This document shows, piece after piece, positions 1 to 12,474 of a DNA stretch of 64,000 nucleotides. The position numbers were made by a program, and so were the translations under genes. Position 1 is the first letter of the stretch, and each line of letters starts with the position of its first letter. Origin of the DNA: Isoetes taiwanensis (Eukaryota; Streptophyta; Lycopodiopsida; Isoetales; Isoetaceae); the NCBI GenBank assembly GCA_021234155.1, contig JAJEKV010000005.1:23141584-23205583 (forward strand), written 5' to 3'. Under the pieces are notes generated by a model that was given only the letters and a program-made list of their open reading frames with translations, was not told the origin of the DNA and ran no database searches.

Positions 1-479
1 GGTAAAAAATGGAAAAATGGGAAAGATGTGGAAGATAAAAAGGGTGCACCACTTTATTCAAGAAAATAATATAACATAATGCTTCAGGACATCTTGCATG
101 GGGGAAGAGGTCTCTGACACCATCTTCCCATGGCTACCACTACCCTTGCTCCATGTGAGATTCTAGAGCCCAAGAGGAGGAGAACAAGTCCCCTGAAGAT
201 ATTTATAATTTTCTGAATAATCTTAACCTTCCACTTGTCATCATCTTGGCACCCTTTTTTTACACCTCATCAATCTTTTGTTTTTTGTCTTCTTCTCTTT
301 TTCTCCTTAACCAATTTTGTCTTTTTGCTTAACAACTAACACAACTTAATATGGGCCCTTAGATTCTAACAACAAGCACAAATTAATCTAGGCCCTTGAT
401 CTTCACCTCCCCTTTAGACCTTGATAGTGTTCTTTTATGTTGACCCTGATTTGTCAAAAATCGGGTCAACATCAAGAAT

Positions 480-1700
480 ATGACCAGCAGCCAAGAAAGA
501 AGGTTCAAAGAAAAATGCAAGATGTTCAAGCTGATAAGAGAAGTTTTGTGCAAGATTGACAAAGAAGGAGTGCTGCTAAGGTGTGTGGATTCAGATGAGG
601 CCAAGATGATTATTGAAGCATGCCATGAAGGCATCTGTGGAGATTTTGCTGCTGACGCAACAGCTAAGAAGATATTAAGATCGGGGTATTTCTGGCCTAC
701 TCTCTTTAAAGATTGCTATAATGTTATAAAATGTTGTCACATGCCAATTTTTTAGCAAAAGAGTGTCGCAGCCAGCTCCCCTCACTGCATAACCTCTCCA
801 GGTACATTTCAAGTATGGGGACTTGATTTTATAGGTCCCATAGGCCCCCCTTCATCAGCTCAACATCAATTCATCCTTAGCCACTGATTATTTCACAAAA
901 TGGGCTGAAGCAGTTCCACTTAGAGAGGCTAGTGCATTTACTATTGCAAGGTTTATCCATGAAAACATTTGTGCTAGATTTGAAATTCCTTTCAAGATCA
1001 TATCTGATAAGGGAACTCAATTTATAACCAAGCCATTGCCTCATTACTAGCTACTTTCAAAGTCAAACATACTAAAAGCTCAGCCTACTATCCTCAAGGT
1101 AATGGTCAAGCTGAGTCAACAAACAAAGTTCTAAAGTCAATTCTTAAAAAGACTATTAGTATTTCTAAAAAGGATTGACATATGAAATTGCATGATGCCT
1201 TATGAGCATATAGGACCACCATTAAGGCATCCACAAAGCATACATCCTTTAGCCTTGTATATGGTATCGAGTCCATTGTCCCCATTGAACTTGAATTACC
1301 CTCCCTCAGATTGGCTTCTCAAATTAATTTAGAAATGGAGGATGCACTAAAAGAAAGGTGTGTGAGATTGATGCAGCTAGAAGAAAATAGGTTTGAGGCT
1401 GAAAATGCAATTCTTATCAAGAAAGCCAAGGACATAGAAACATTCAAGGCTGCTCACAAGCTTCAAGGTACTCTCAAAATAAGAGAATTAGTGCTCAAGT
1501 GGAATAAAGCAAGAGAAGATGTCGCAGCCAAATTTGAGAATCTATGGAAAGGCCATTTTGAATGATTGGAGCAGTAGGAAAAGACCCTTACTGGTTGAAG
1601 TCTGTTCTTGATGGAAGAGAGCTGCCAAATCCCATTGATATCTTGCATTTGAAGAGGTATTGGCAACAACATATTGCCTTAAGTTTGTTTGGTTTGAATA
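480..1700 (+). pseudogene. Decayed Ty3/gypsy integrase
   Basis: Residues after 480 resemble the integrase N-terminal zinc-binding region (ACHEGICGDFAADAT, then SGYFWPTLFKDC, then KCCHM). From about 805 the core can be read in changing frames: VWGLDFIGPIG with the first catalytic Asp, YFTKWAEAVPL, then IISDKGTQF with the second Asp. The third catalytic region (about 1100) still reads as a NGQAES-like stretch in one frame. An open stretch at 1311-1565 and DGRELPNPIDILHLKRY near 1610-1655 match the C-terminal part of gypsy integrases, which join DNA ends to target DNA. Stops and frameshifts (for example at 753 and 1203) show it is dead. Confidence 0.8.
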
Positions 1701-2826
1701 GAATAGAATTATTTTCTCTAGCGCCCTGAGGCCCCTGGACTGATGTAGTATGGGCGAGATCCCAAAGGGTGCTACTAGCGTTGCATGCTGGTACATTGTA
1801 GCCCTTTCGGAGGGCTTCTCTTATTTTCTATTGATACTGGCACCCCGCTTATGATCAGTATCATGGCCGTGCGGTGGTGAGTCGTTATCATCAGCTTTTA
1901 GCTGACTTTTGTGGGCTCCAATGTCCCACCTTTTTAGTGGTTCATATTACCAGCCCTCTTTCTCTCTGCACCTCCCGGTGTCTAGTTATCATCTTCTTGA
2001 TTGCATCTTCCAGGTCGCTTTTGTATCTACTCTTGCCATTAGGATATGTGCTGGTTGTCCCCACCTTATAAGCTTGTATTTGCTTCTGTATTTGCTTAGG
2101 TTGCTTTTGAGTTGCTGATCATTTTTGTAAAATCTAAATAACAGAAAAAGAAAAGATGAAAAATAAGTTTAAGAGTAGTTCAAGAATTAGTTTTGTATGT
2201 TTGCACAATTAGACAAAAGTAATGCAAAGTTCAGTTTCTTTCATGCTTTGCAAAAACAGTGATATGCATGCAGGTTCCAGCTCATACAAGGCCAACATTT
2301 TGAGTTATCATTGCTAAAGTGATTGATTTCCATGCAGGAGCATCTGAAAGACTCATTCACGCATCTCATACACATTTTATTTTCGTCCACACGTCTTTAC
2401 ACATGATGCGGCTGCAATTCCTGCCATAGCAATAGCTCTTTGTACTAACAAACATTTTGTCATATGCAGGATCACCCTCTCATACATCAATTACATGATA
2501 ATTTGCTCAAGAGTTGCCCTTGATCCATAGAAACCTCTTCTATCTCACCATTCCCTATCATATTCATCAAGTTGCCATCACACCTCCATATGGCAGCTCT
2601 GTTTTTGCTAACCATACATTCACTTGTCATGTAGGTTCATCAGTTTCATGCTCTCACAATCATCTGCACTTCATTTGGCTTGCCTACCACTTTGCTTTGC
2701 TCTCATCTTTTGCAGAAACATATGTTGCCAACCATATCTCCACATTGGCAGCCATCAAGAACTTTAGACAACTCATGTGCACAACTAGAGGCTGGGGACC
2801 AGCCTATCCTTCTTTGTTTAGCATGA
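1701..2826 (+). other. Gypsy internal 3' region, no clear gene
   Basis: This lies between the decayed integrase and the LTR. Short open frames exist (for example 2514-2867) but show no recognisable domain and run into the LTR. It probably represents the untranslated 3' interior of the retroelement. A weakly purine-rich stretch (GAGGCTGGGGA, about 2789) lies some 25 bases before the LTR and is a poor candidate for a polypurine tract. Confidence 0.5.
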
Positions 2827-5627
2827 TGCTGCCACATTTTGGCAGCATAGAAGAGCTACGCACATAATCTACACATCTTAGTCTAACTATTGTCTAAAAC
2901 ATGTGTGCAAGTGCTAGAAATATGAAGACTCACATCCTTGAAGATCACAAAGTAGACACATTTTTGAAGAACCAAGGGTGTCATGAACCTACGCGAAAAC
3001 AATGGTCGTCACAAAGGGAAGGACATTCATTGGATATCATGCAAGCATGGCAAGGAGGAGAAGATTCAAGCAAGCATAGGTGAGTTTGAAGATTGGAAGA
3101 CCCCTCAAGAATAAAGTTTGGAAGACCCCTCAAAAGTTCCTTGATATGTGGCTAGTTCTAAATCATTTTGGCATGAGTTCTATTTCATAGGGCTTCTTAC
3201 ATGAGCTTACCATCTCAATTCCATCCATGAACATCATACTTGCCCCATAATCCATATTCTCATGCCTTACCATCATTTCCCCTAGCCAAAGTTGGCAAAT
3301 AGTCTTTTTTCTAGTCAAAACATACCATTCATACACCACACACCTACCACACATTCATCACATTCAAAAAAGCAAAAAATTCCACCCATTTTGGCTATTC
3401 TATGGTCTAAGATCATCTTCTCTCTCTAAAAGTTAAGCTAGAGAGAGAAAATGCGCATTTCCCTCAAACAAGCATGGAGAAGTAAAGTGTCCAAGATGTT
3501 GCATAAAAATCCATGGTTATGTGCACTAGTGCCAAATTGTCCACATCATCATCAAAAGATACCATGTACCATCCACATCATCACCCAAGCATGCCATGTC
3601 ATCATACACATGTCACCTACCATAAAACTCTTTTTTCAAAATATTTGACCTAAGAAAAGTCATTTTGATACCTAAGGTGACATGTCATCATTCCATGGTG
3701 CCACATCATCACTATGTGTTTCCACATCATCATACACATATCATCCACATCATCTCCACTTCATAAAAAGTTTTGACTAGAAAAAAACCATTTTGCCATC
3801 TTGCTTGACACATCATCACCCCATAATGCCATGTCATCATTCATTTGCCAAATCACCCCACCAACTTGCCACATCATCAAATTTGACCTCCATTTTGAGC
3901 CAAAAAGTCAAATGCTTTTTTTTGCAAGAAGATTCTCCCATCTTATAGAGCATAAAAAAATATTCCTTGTGAAAAAAAAGAATTTTTGAAAAGAATCTTA
4001 TTTGACCTTCATTTTTGAGTTCTTGGGAGTTTAAAAAAATAAAAAGGATTTCCTATCTACCCCTCCCTTGGCCTAGTCACTCATTCCATCCAGTCCCCCA
4101 AAACGTGGTACCTCCAGGCATGTGAGCTGGCAATGGACCAGACATCACGGGGAGACATCACACAATTGTTACAAGCCACGCGGAAATATTGAAAGAGCTT
4201 TGAAAATGTCTGCGGAAATATTGTTGCAAGAATCCCCAAGAACCCTAAATTTTTGTCATGCCAAGATCCGGCCTTTTATCATGATTCAACCATCTAATCA
4301 TAGCAGAACAGACCCGAATCTACCTGTTCAAAGCCAAACTCTTAAACGAAGCTAAAAGACAAAGTTATGGGCCGGATTTGCCAAGAACAGACCGAAAACA
4401 GGGGATTAAGAAGAAGAAATCATGTTTACAGAATTTTTGAAGGCTTTTGGGCGCGAGAATTGATGAGTGGATCTCTGAAGACTGCTGGATTTCTCAGAAT
4501 ATGCTTGGATTTACCCTCCTTGCCTCAGAAAAGATGTTTTTGAGGCAAATTTCTTGAAATTGCTTTGATTACTGACTTGATTCTGTGCCCTTGACCTGTG
4601 AGCTTGGGCTTTAATTGTTGAACTTGTACAATGATGTCCCTTTGAATGAAAATCCGAACCTCGGTGAAGTTATCTCTTATCATTTCTTTACAAACAACAA
4701 AAAGAAAGTAAGTATTTCGAGAAACAACAAAAAAGGTATAAAGATTGCATAAGGTTGCATTGGTTTATCTGTGAAACTAGGAGTAGTAGCATTATTTATT
4801 GCCCGATAGAATTAGATCATTGTCATTATAGAAGTTAGGTAGATAGACAAATTCATGCATTGACAAACATTGAAAAAATTATCTTTGATCTACCCAAAAT
4901 AGCAACCATTGCATCCACAAGTGTCTCTGAGGTTTATCAAAGTGCTGAACCACTTAAAATTTGTGCCAAGTCATATTACAGGGAAATCAACTCATTGTCT
5001 ACAGCAAAGAATCGATTCTTCTAGAATATTTGAGCATAACTATTGATAGAAGGGTGGACAAACCTTGTGTGCAGACCTGTCAGAGTATCTAAAAGTTGTT
5101 AGAAGTGGAAAAGAGTGGCCGAAACTCATTTTGCAAAAAATTGCTCACTGTTTTGCATAGTAACAGTCTGTGTGCAAGAAATCCAAGTCTCAGGGCATCT
5201 TAGCACTTTTCCAGCCAAAACATCTGTTGATCCACGTGTGCAGACTCGTCAGAGACAGGATCAAGTGTCAAAACTCAAAAAAGACTCACACTTTTTGATC
5301 TGCAAAAATTAGCTCACTGCCAAGAATATTGACCAAGTTTTGACTTGGCCAGGACTACAAATTTGCTAATCTATTGGCATCTGACTTTTGGCCCTAGATT
5401 CCTTGAGCCTTCAAGCAGTCTTTTGAATTGAAATCATGGCAAAATTCCAATCACCTTGCAAATAGCATCATTCTTGTTGAGGCAAGTTTTTTCTTGTTTT
5501 GGGACAGCAGTACTAATTCATTGTTTGAGCTTTCTTTTTGCAATTTTCTTGCACATAGTGGTTGCCTGAAGCAACCTAGAGGTTCTAAGTCATTGAGGTT
5601 GAAGTTTTGCCAGGAACACTTTCAACA
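2827..5627 (+). repeat. Long LTR (2.8 kb), gypsy family A
   Basis: It begins TGCTGCCA and ends CTTTCAACA, so it has TG...CA ends. The first 21 bases form an inverted repeat (2827-2834 with 2840-2847, TGCTGCCA/TGGCAGCA). Large blocks match the solo LTR at 41395-43190 in the same orientation: about 2827-4110 with 41395-42620 and about 5050-5627 with 42640-43190. The intervening 0.9-1.0 kb is present only here. Bases 3535-3900 are rich in imperfect CACATCATCA motifs. The solo copy with its target duplication fixes the termini of the family. Confidence 0.8.
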
Positions 5628-5744
5628 CAAGCATATGAAGGTTATAATGCAAAGCATAGTTGCCTTGTCCATATTTTTTTTAAATGGATTCAAAATATAT
5701 TCCAATTGACTGCTCTGGTCAATTAAAACGATCCTTGGCAAGGG

Positions 5745-5955
5745 TCTTTTGTCATTTGTCACGCCAATAAAGTTTGTCGCGTATTTTAATTTTGCCATTC
5801 ATGACGAAGACAAATCTTTTTTTTGCAACTCGTGACAAAAATTCAAACTCAAAAACCATGACAAAAGACTAAAATTTGATACTCTTGACAAGTTATGTCA
5901 CTTTCTTGTCATGCGTGACAAATTTTAATAACTTTTTGTCACATGTGACAAATAA
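5745..5955. repeat. Cluster of TGTCA/TGACA motifs, both orientations
   Basis: About ten copies of TTTGTCA(C) or its complement (G)TGACAAA lie within 210 bases, for example near 5748, 5757, 5833, 5860, 5889, 5903, 5912, 5919, 5936 and 5945. The cluster sits directly upstream of the transposase-like gene that starts near 6040. Short repeated motifs in both orientations close to transposon ends are often transposase-binding sites, so this may be the subterminal region of the element carrying that gene. No terminal inverted repeat was found to prove this. Confidence 0.45.
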
Positions 5956-6039
5956 TATAGCCGTTTATTTCGATTTCAAAACTGTTCATTTCAGCTCTCT
6001 TCTTATGCTCCTCTTCTCCTAGGCGCTCTGTTGGGCGCT

Positions 6040-9000
6040 TGGTATAGATCCCAACCTTTTTAACAATCCACCTCCTAGTACTAGGAGGAGGAGGATAAAA
6101 GAGTTGATAGATGCAGGTTTGCTCCCAGCCAGTGCAGCTGAGACATGTCGAGGATTCCATGCTGGTGAGTTTGAACCTTATTGGTGCTAGTCATGTGTGG
6201 GGCAGCACAACCGGTTGGCTACGGTGATTGAGCGACATTTGCAGTCAAATGGTACTTCTTGGAGCGCTCCTGGAAGCTTTTTTAGGCGTTTTGGCATGCC
6301 CTACAATCCAACACCACTAGATGGACAGGTTAGTAAATAATTTGATTTGTTATAGGTTTATTTTATTATCTAGCATGTTGGGGTAAATAGTTGTATTTTA
6401 GTTAAATACATAGTCTTTTATTTAAAAAGCATTCTATGGGTAAATAGACCTCAATACAACGAGTCATAATCAATTTTTTGAGGGGAGTTTGGAGACGTGT
6501 TGGAGATGATGATGAAATAGATTTTGCACAAAGTGCATTCCACTATAGGACCCGTGGATCAAGCCACATAAATGTACCTAGTGGAAGTAGTTACCAAGTT
6601 GTGGGGTGTGACATGCCTGATTTACCAATGCCGCATCACATTGAGAGATTATTAAAACCTGTAGATCAACGAAGATTAGGTCTGTTTAGTGGCTGGCCCA
6701 TTGCCCAATTTAGGTGATATATTCACTTATTGGGGTCGTCGGTATGTAATAAAGCAGTCTACGCTCCCCGGATCTAGAAGTGAATTATTCATTGCCCAAA
6801 ATCTTCGTGTTGGATATAATTCAGTTGTCCCTTTGATGATCTATGGATTTCGTAAGCAGGGACTATTATAGGTGCGAAGGTGGCGTTTGCGAGCAATCAA
6901 GATGGAAGAAGTGGAGCAAAGAAACTTTATGGGAAAGAGGAAGAGGACAAGAGAGCAGGAGACTCTAAAGAAGAGGAAACAAAGAAAGAGAAAAAAAGAA
7001 GAGAAGAATGCTTTGGTGCAGGAGTCCAAAGCTTATGCCAATCAAGTGAGTAAACAAAAGATTGTGTCTAATCTAGTGTTCTCATTCAAAAGGCAAGTTT
7101 GTCAAATGGATTTGGAAGAGAAAAGGGAAGTGCTAAATGATTTCTTGAAGCACAAAGAAATGAAGGATGTCACTGCTGATCACTTGAAGGATTCAGAAGT
7201 CAAAAGCCATGTGATTGAGAACATTCGAGAATCTATTCAGACTATAAAAGGATCTAGTAGTTTAGATTCTATGGCTGCAAGAAGAAGTGTACTTGCCATG
7301 TCTATTGGGAAGGAGAGTTTAAATCAAGCTATTAGCAAGAGAAGTTTGGGAAAAGTTTTGGGAGTCCATCCTAGATGTATTGCAGCAGCCAAGGAAAAAC
7401 GTAAAGAAGTGGAGTTTAATAAGGAAGGATGGGTATATTTTAGAAGGTCACGGAGTTTTGATTCAATTGACAAATATGTCATTGAGCTGGTTCAAACATG
7501 CTACACATTATCTGGAGGATACTCAGGTGCAAATTATCTTTTGTTGATTTTTTGGTGATATGTGCATCATTTGTAGATGTAGTTGTTGTTGCAGCTTATG
7601 TAGATGTAGTTGGTGTTGCAGCTAAGGTTTGAAGTACAGTTCTTAATATGCAACTTAAACATTTCGAGCTGCTATTTGGTGGTCGAGATTCAACTTAGGT
7701 TGTTAGTCTGCAGTTGGTGTTGCAGTTAGTGTTTGAGCTCCATTACATAGTTTCAGTTTGTGTTGCAGAGAGCATGTTAAATAGTTAGACTACAGTTAGT
7801 GTTTCAGCAAGTGTTCGAGTTATGTCAATGGTTGCAGTTTGTGATTATGTTTGTTGCGATTCTGACGGTTGGTGTTGCGATTATGACCATTAGTTGCGGG
7901 TTGTATATTTGTAGTTTGTGTTTTACATTTGTCATAGTGAGTTTCAAATGGCGGTTTATAGTTGCGATTAGAGTAGAGTTACATGTTCATGTGTACTTGT
8001 TATTTGACATGTTACTCACATATTTCTTGATTATGTTTTGCGATCGAGATGTTCATTAAATTCAAAGAGCAAAGACCAAAATTACAATTGGCCAAAGAGC
8101 ATTTGAAAAACTAAAACCATGGTATGTAATGAAATTGAAACAGTTCAATTCATATTGTTGCATTCATCATGTGAGACTACGAGATGCTCTTGGATGGCTT
8201 AAATTCACTTAGAAATATGCATGTAGAATGTTGCACCCGTGCATGCGAGGTATGCCAATCTACAGGGCCAACTATGTGCTTGCCAAGACTAAGAAGTATA
8301 AGTCAACCACTCAGCTCTGGCAATCCATATTGTGTCCTAAAGAAGAAAATCAAGAATTCCACAAGAAAGATTGCATTTATGGAGATTGTGAGCGGTGTGG
8401 TGTGTCTCTTACCACCGTGTCCTCTAGAGTTGTCCAAGAAGGATTTGTGAGTTGGGAGTAATCGATTATGAGGAAGGAGGTAAGGATAAGTGGGGAAACC
8501 CAAAAAGTACTCCAAATCTATGGAGGAAAACAAAACCAAAAGATCTTATGCACACATTGATTGATGATTGGCAAAGTTTCCAATTACCTGACTTTAGGCA
8601 CAAATGGCAAGCGATGCGGTTTTAGGGATATGTTAGACAACCTCCCTTTTTGGGGTTATTGTATCGTAGTAGACTTTGCAGAGAAACTTCACAATTCATT
8701 CTGGGATCAAGTTCAATCTGCGTACTGAACAAGCAAACATGTCACCATTCTTGTACAAATCACATACTATTTGGAGCCTTCATCAGGTGACGTCATCAAG
8801 GACACCCATTACTATATATCTGATGATACAAAACATGACACACTATTCGTCTAGCATGCATTTATGATGCATCACGAATTCATGAAAGAACAGGGCATAC
8901 ATCCAAAAAAGCATTGGGTATTTTCAGATGGAGCTGCATCCCAATTCAAAGCTGCCCGGCCATTCTATTTTGCAGGAAGGTATTCGCATGAGACACTCAT

Positions 9001-9858
9001 TGAAATGATGTGGAATTTTTTCGGCTCCAATCACGGCAAAGGGGAGCATGATGGGAAGGCTGCAGAGTTGAAACGGTGGCTAAGGGAGATGATGAAGAGA
9101 TCACAGTCCATAAAAGTAGAATGTCTTTTCTGATATTGTGAATATAGCGGGGAGAATTTCCACAACCGTTGCTCCATCTTCAAGTGTGAACAAGAAACCA
9201 AGAAGAAAGGTCGTTTTGGGAAGTGAAAATGTGGATAGAAAGAATGAATGGGGTCTTTGAGGCTGTGGAGGACACGAGGAACATTCATTCATGCATGCAT
9301 TTAACTTAGCATCTCCTACACAATTCCATATAAGGCGTTTATCTTGTTTACGTGCATATTGCCTTGATGCACAATGGGAGAAGTGTCCAACAAGGAATAT
9401 GTAGATGATTGGGAGCTCGTGGTTGTTGAGCCAAGCAAGGCTATAGCTGATGAATCTGAAGTTTGCGCAGATCTGAAAGAGCTCTATTTTCCGAGATGCA
9501 AATGTGTTGAGTGATTTGGTAAGGGAAGGAGATAACTTACTGTCGCAGCTCAAAGGACAATGATGAGGACACTTTATTTTGGATATTATTGTGTACGAAA
9601 GAGAAATATGTGGTTCAGACAAATTTTAAAGCCTATGGGAATTGGTTTTATAAAGGGGAAGAAGTTTTAGAGGGAACTTACTACAAAAAAGTCCCAAGAT
9701 CGCTTATAGGTTACACTTTATGTTCTAACGAGCCAAAAGGCATTGTTTATGCTACCCAAGTTTGCGCAATAAGACTTGATATGGCACAAGCAAAACATAG
9801 GCTGAAAGGAAACCAGTTGTTTACAAACTTTGTGAAGGCGACAAAAAAAAGATTTTAG
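6040..9858 (+). pseudogene. Decayed DNA-transposon gene with DDE-like domain
   Basis: Several stretches on the + strand read as pieces of one protein. About 6050-6330 (STRRRRIKELIDAGLLP, then GSFFRRFGMPYNPTPLDGQ) ends at a GT donor. Then come 6478-6870, a basic and charged stretch at 6872-7555, 8060-8460, and 8790-9130. The last contains HYYISDDTK, HWVFSDGAASQFKAARPF and WNFFGSNHGKGEHDGKAAELKRW, which look like a DDE-type nuclease core with conserved Asp residues and an HGKG-DG motif. A C-terminal stretch at 9560-9858 follows. In-frame stops (near 6200, 8211, 8461, 8557) and frame changes indicate a pseudogene or several undetected introns. I cannot name the superfamily with certainty. Confidence 0.55.
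7559..8060 (+). other. G+T-skewed spacer or intron inside the transposase-like gene
   Basis: This stretch is dominated by imperfect GTTGCAG, GTTAGTGTT and TTGCGATT motifs and is strongly skewed to G and T on the + strand. It separates two protein-like blocks, so it may be an intron. The complement of 35640-36130 has similar composition and motifs. Confidence 0.4.
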
Positions 9859-11568
9859 ACAATCTCACGATGTGCTATCGGACGAAGAGGATTAAATATT
9901 CAGTTTCTGATTGGAATGTAGTTAGTGTTGCGGTTCACGACTTGAAGCTTTAAGTGAAACAAAACAGATCGAAGGTCCGATTTATATTGTGTGCAGCTAT
10001 GATGTCTATGTGAAGTTGCTAAGCATATTATTTGCAGATTGATGTAACTCTGTTATTATGTTGTTGATGTTTGCTGCTGCATCATCAACAAACAGTTATT
10101 TTTTGAAGTCAAATTTTGGACTTCTATTGTACTGTTCTTTTTTCTTGAATAAAACAAATATCCCTGCTCTGGTTTGGAAATATCAGATTGGATGTGTATT
10201 TGTATTATCACTGTTTTGATTTAAAAGGGCTGATTACCTTCAGAACCAGCTTGTTATGATTTATTACCTTCATATCAATGGCAAATTGCTGTCAAGTTCT
10301 CAAAAATTATCTCTGATACTCAAAAATTCCCAGCAAATTCCCACTGTCCTTGCAGTTTGACTGGTCTTGACCAAGTTTTGACCCAAGTTTGAGCTTGTAT
10401 ATCTCACTGGTGTGAGCTCTGACTTGGTCAGGGTTTATACACCGCCTACTACATACTTTTCTCTGCCTGCTGAAGTATTCATAGACAGAAAATCAAACCA
10501 TTCACAAACTTTTGAGCACTGCTACCTTTTTTCTGAAATGGGAAAGGTGTAAATTTTCACTCTTTGAATCATTCTAAGAGATTTTGCTTGTGTAGACTGA
10601 GATTTTGCTCAGAATTAACACTTGCAAACAGAAATTGAACACAGATGGCACATTTGCACCTGGATTGGACATTTGCACCTGGATTGAATATTTACACAGA
10701 TTGAACAAATGGTAAACATAAATACATTGCAAACAAAAATAGTGCTCTAAGACAAAACTTCCTGATACAAAACATGAACACTTATATTACAAAACAGATT
10801 GGAACAAATCAGGATTGCATATATAAAGTCGTGCTCTAAATAGCACTGATACAGATCAAAAAAAGGCCAACCCAAAAAGGCCATGCAACCAAATTAGGCA
10901 AATATATTTATAAAAAGCATCTTTTCTGCTCCTAGCAGAATTCGCATGCATAGGAAGGACCCATCACTTCATACATGCACCAGGAATCCCCATGCCTCAC
11001 AAAGGTTGCTTCAACATGCATCATTGCGCGCAGTGGTGCTTCCTCAGACCAAGCTAGAATCATATCCTGAATCTTTATGCCCATCTCAAAATACCCCATC
11101 ACAACCCTCTGTGATACATTCTGGTGGTATTTCTTGATATCCACAGGTGCCACTGCCTCAATCTCAACAGTGGAATCAGATTGTTGACTACCCATACCTT
11201 GATTCTTGGAAAGCTTGAACAAATATCAGTAACTGGAGACTTCAGGGGGGGCAGATCCGTCCACTCTTCTTTGGCGACTTGGGTTTTAGGGCAGATCCGA
11301 AGGAAGTGAACCGTGAACCCTAGAAAAAAACCAATGGTTATTGCTGGCGTATATCCCACAAGCCTAACCCAAATGAAAGGGCTTCACATATAAGCAATTA
11401 AAAAAATATTTCTACTAAATGGGTTAATGTGGGGGCATGGGATGCCTTCTTGATGCACAGTTGGGTGTGTGTGAGGGGAATATGTCTTGGACCTATGCAC
11501 AAATTTAGGTTGGATTGGTTGTTCATGGACCCCTGGCACCCTGGAATCCATGAGCAGCCATTCCTTTT

Positions 11569-11770
11569 GCCAAATTTCCGTGAAACTATAGCTAATCTCA
11601 TTGCTATCCTTTTGCAAAATTTTCGTGAAACTATAGCTAATCTCATTGCTAGTTAATACTGTGAACTTTGCCAAAATTTCCGTGAAACTATAGCTAATCT
11701 CATTGCTATCCTTTTGCAAAATTTTCGTGAAACTATAGCTAATCTCATTGCTAGTTAATACTGTGAACTT
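11569..11770. repeat. Two-copy tandem repeat, about 101-bp unit
   Basis: Units at 11569-11669 and 11670-11770 are nearly identical. Each contains two half-units that share CGTGAAACTATAGCTAATCT, so the array is effectively four related blocks of about 50 bp, as expected from two rounds of duplication. Confidence 0.9.
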
Positions 11771-11948
11771 ATTGACTACCTATCTGTTACATTAGCGTGA
11801 AAATCTAGCTCCATTTCTTTAGCCATAATTCCGTGATCATCACTTGAATATGGTCTACATAAGTTTCATATGGTCAAATTGTTTTACATCACATAAGTTT
11901 ATACATATGGTCACATAAGTTTCTACATCACTTGCATATGGTCACATC

Positions 11949-12250
11949 GTTTCTTTTAAGTTCATAAGTGTGTTATGGGTTTAGGGTTAATTAGAACACA
12001 TTAGAACTATTTATGATTCCATAGTTTTAAATGCCTATTGGAATTTGCCTTTTGGCACTAGTTAGAGTATCTTATGACCAAATGCACTAGTTTAAGGCAT
12101 CTTCAAATGCATCCATAGTTTAAGTGCCACAATGTGCCTTATATTGAAATCATGACTTGTCTACATTGTTTCTTTTAACTTCATACGTGTGTTATGGGTT
12201 TAGGGTTATTTAGAACACATTAGGACTATTGATGCTTCCATAGTTTTAGA
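11949..12250. repeat. Spaced direct duplication of about 82 bp
   Basis: Bases 11949-12030 and 12168-12250 share TGTGTTATGGGTTTAGGGTT, followed by TAGAACACATTAG and similar flanks, 219 bases apart. The TTTAGGG is a single plant telomere-like unit per copy, not an array. This looks like a small local duplication. Confidence 0.75.
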
Positions 12251-12375
12251 TTCGAATGTAGGAATAAATCTATGTAGAACATTCTCTTTACTATAAAAAT
12301 CTAGGTATGCTTGCATGGGCTCGGGTTCTGAGGCAAGGACATTAATGGCCTTGATTGGACCTTTACAACCTTTTC

Positions 12376-12382
12376 TATATAA
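12376..12382 (+). promoter_or_regulatory. Possible TATA box
   Basis: TATATAA lies 93 bases upstream of the ATG at 12475 and is followed by a CT-rich leader, a normal arrangement for a plant promoter. It is only suggestive. Confidence 0.4.
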
Positions 12383-12474
12383 TGCCATTTTTTCGTCTTC
12401 CACTCACTTCCGACTTCCAGTTCCTTGTTCTTCCCAGTGAGATCACTCAGTCCTCCAATTTCTTCCATCGGGAC

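Larger units (their letters stand above)
1..5627 (+). mobile_element. Ty3/gypsy retrotransposon, 3' part (5' part outside window)
   Basis: A decayed integrase (480-1700) on the + strand is followed by about 1.1 kb without a clear ORF and then by a long LTR (2827-5627). This order (pol end, 3' untranslated region, 3' LTR) is that of a + strand Ty3/gypsy element whose 5' half lies before the window. The five bases after the LTR (CAAGC) cannot be checked as a target duplication because the 5' LTR is not visible. Bases 1-479 hold no readable domain and are probably decayed pol. Assignment to gypsy rests on the integrase zinc-finger and core motifs; linking this pol to this LTR is inference from adjacency. 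Confidence 0.7.
9859..12354. other. Stretch without a supported gene
   Basis: A 96-codon open frame on the - strand (10932-11222) and an overlapping one (11099-11359) have no recognisable domain. Bases 10320-10440 include TTGACCAAGTTTTGAC, shared with the family A LTRs (about 5325 and 42885), so part may be an old LTR fragment. A 20-bp motif (ACATTTGCACCTGGATTG) occurs twice near 10650-10690. Two tandem or spaced duplications are listed separately. Otherwise I see AT-rich intergenic sequence. Confidence 0.5.

Noticed and set aside
9101-9622. 173-codon - strand open frame
   Set aside because: It overlaps the + strand transposase-like coding stretch and has no recognisable domain; it is a shadow of that frame.
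11990-12210. Interstitial telomere repeats (GGGTTTAGGGTT)
   Set aside because: Only one to two units in each of two duplicated segments; no array.
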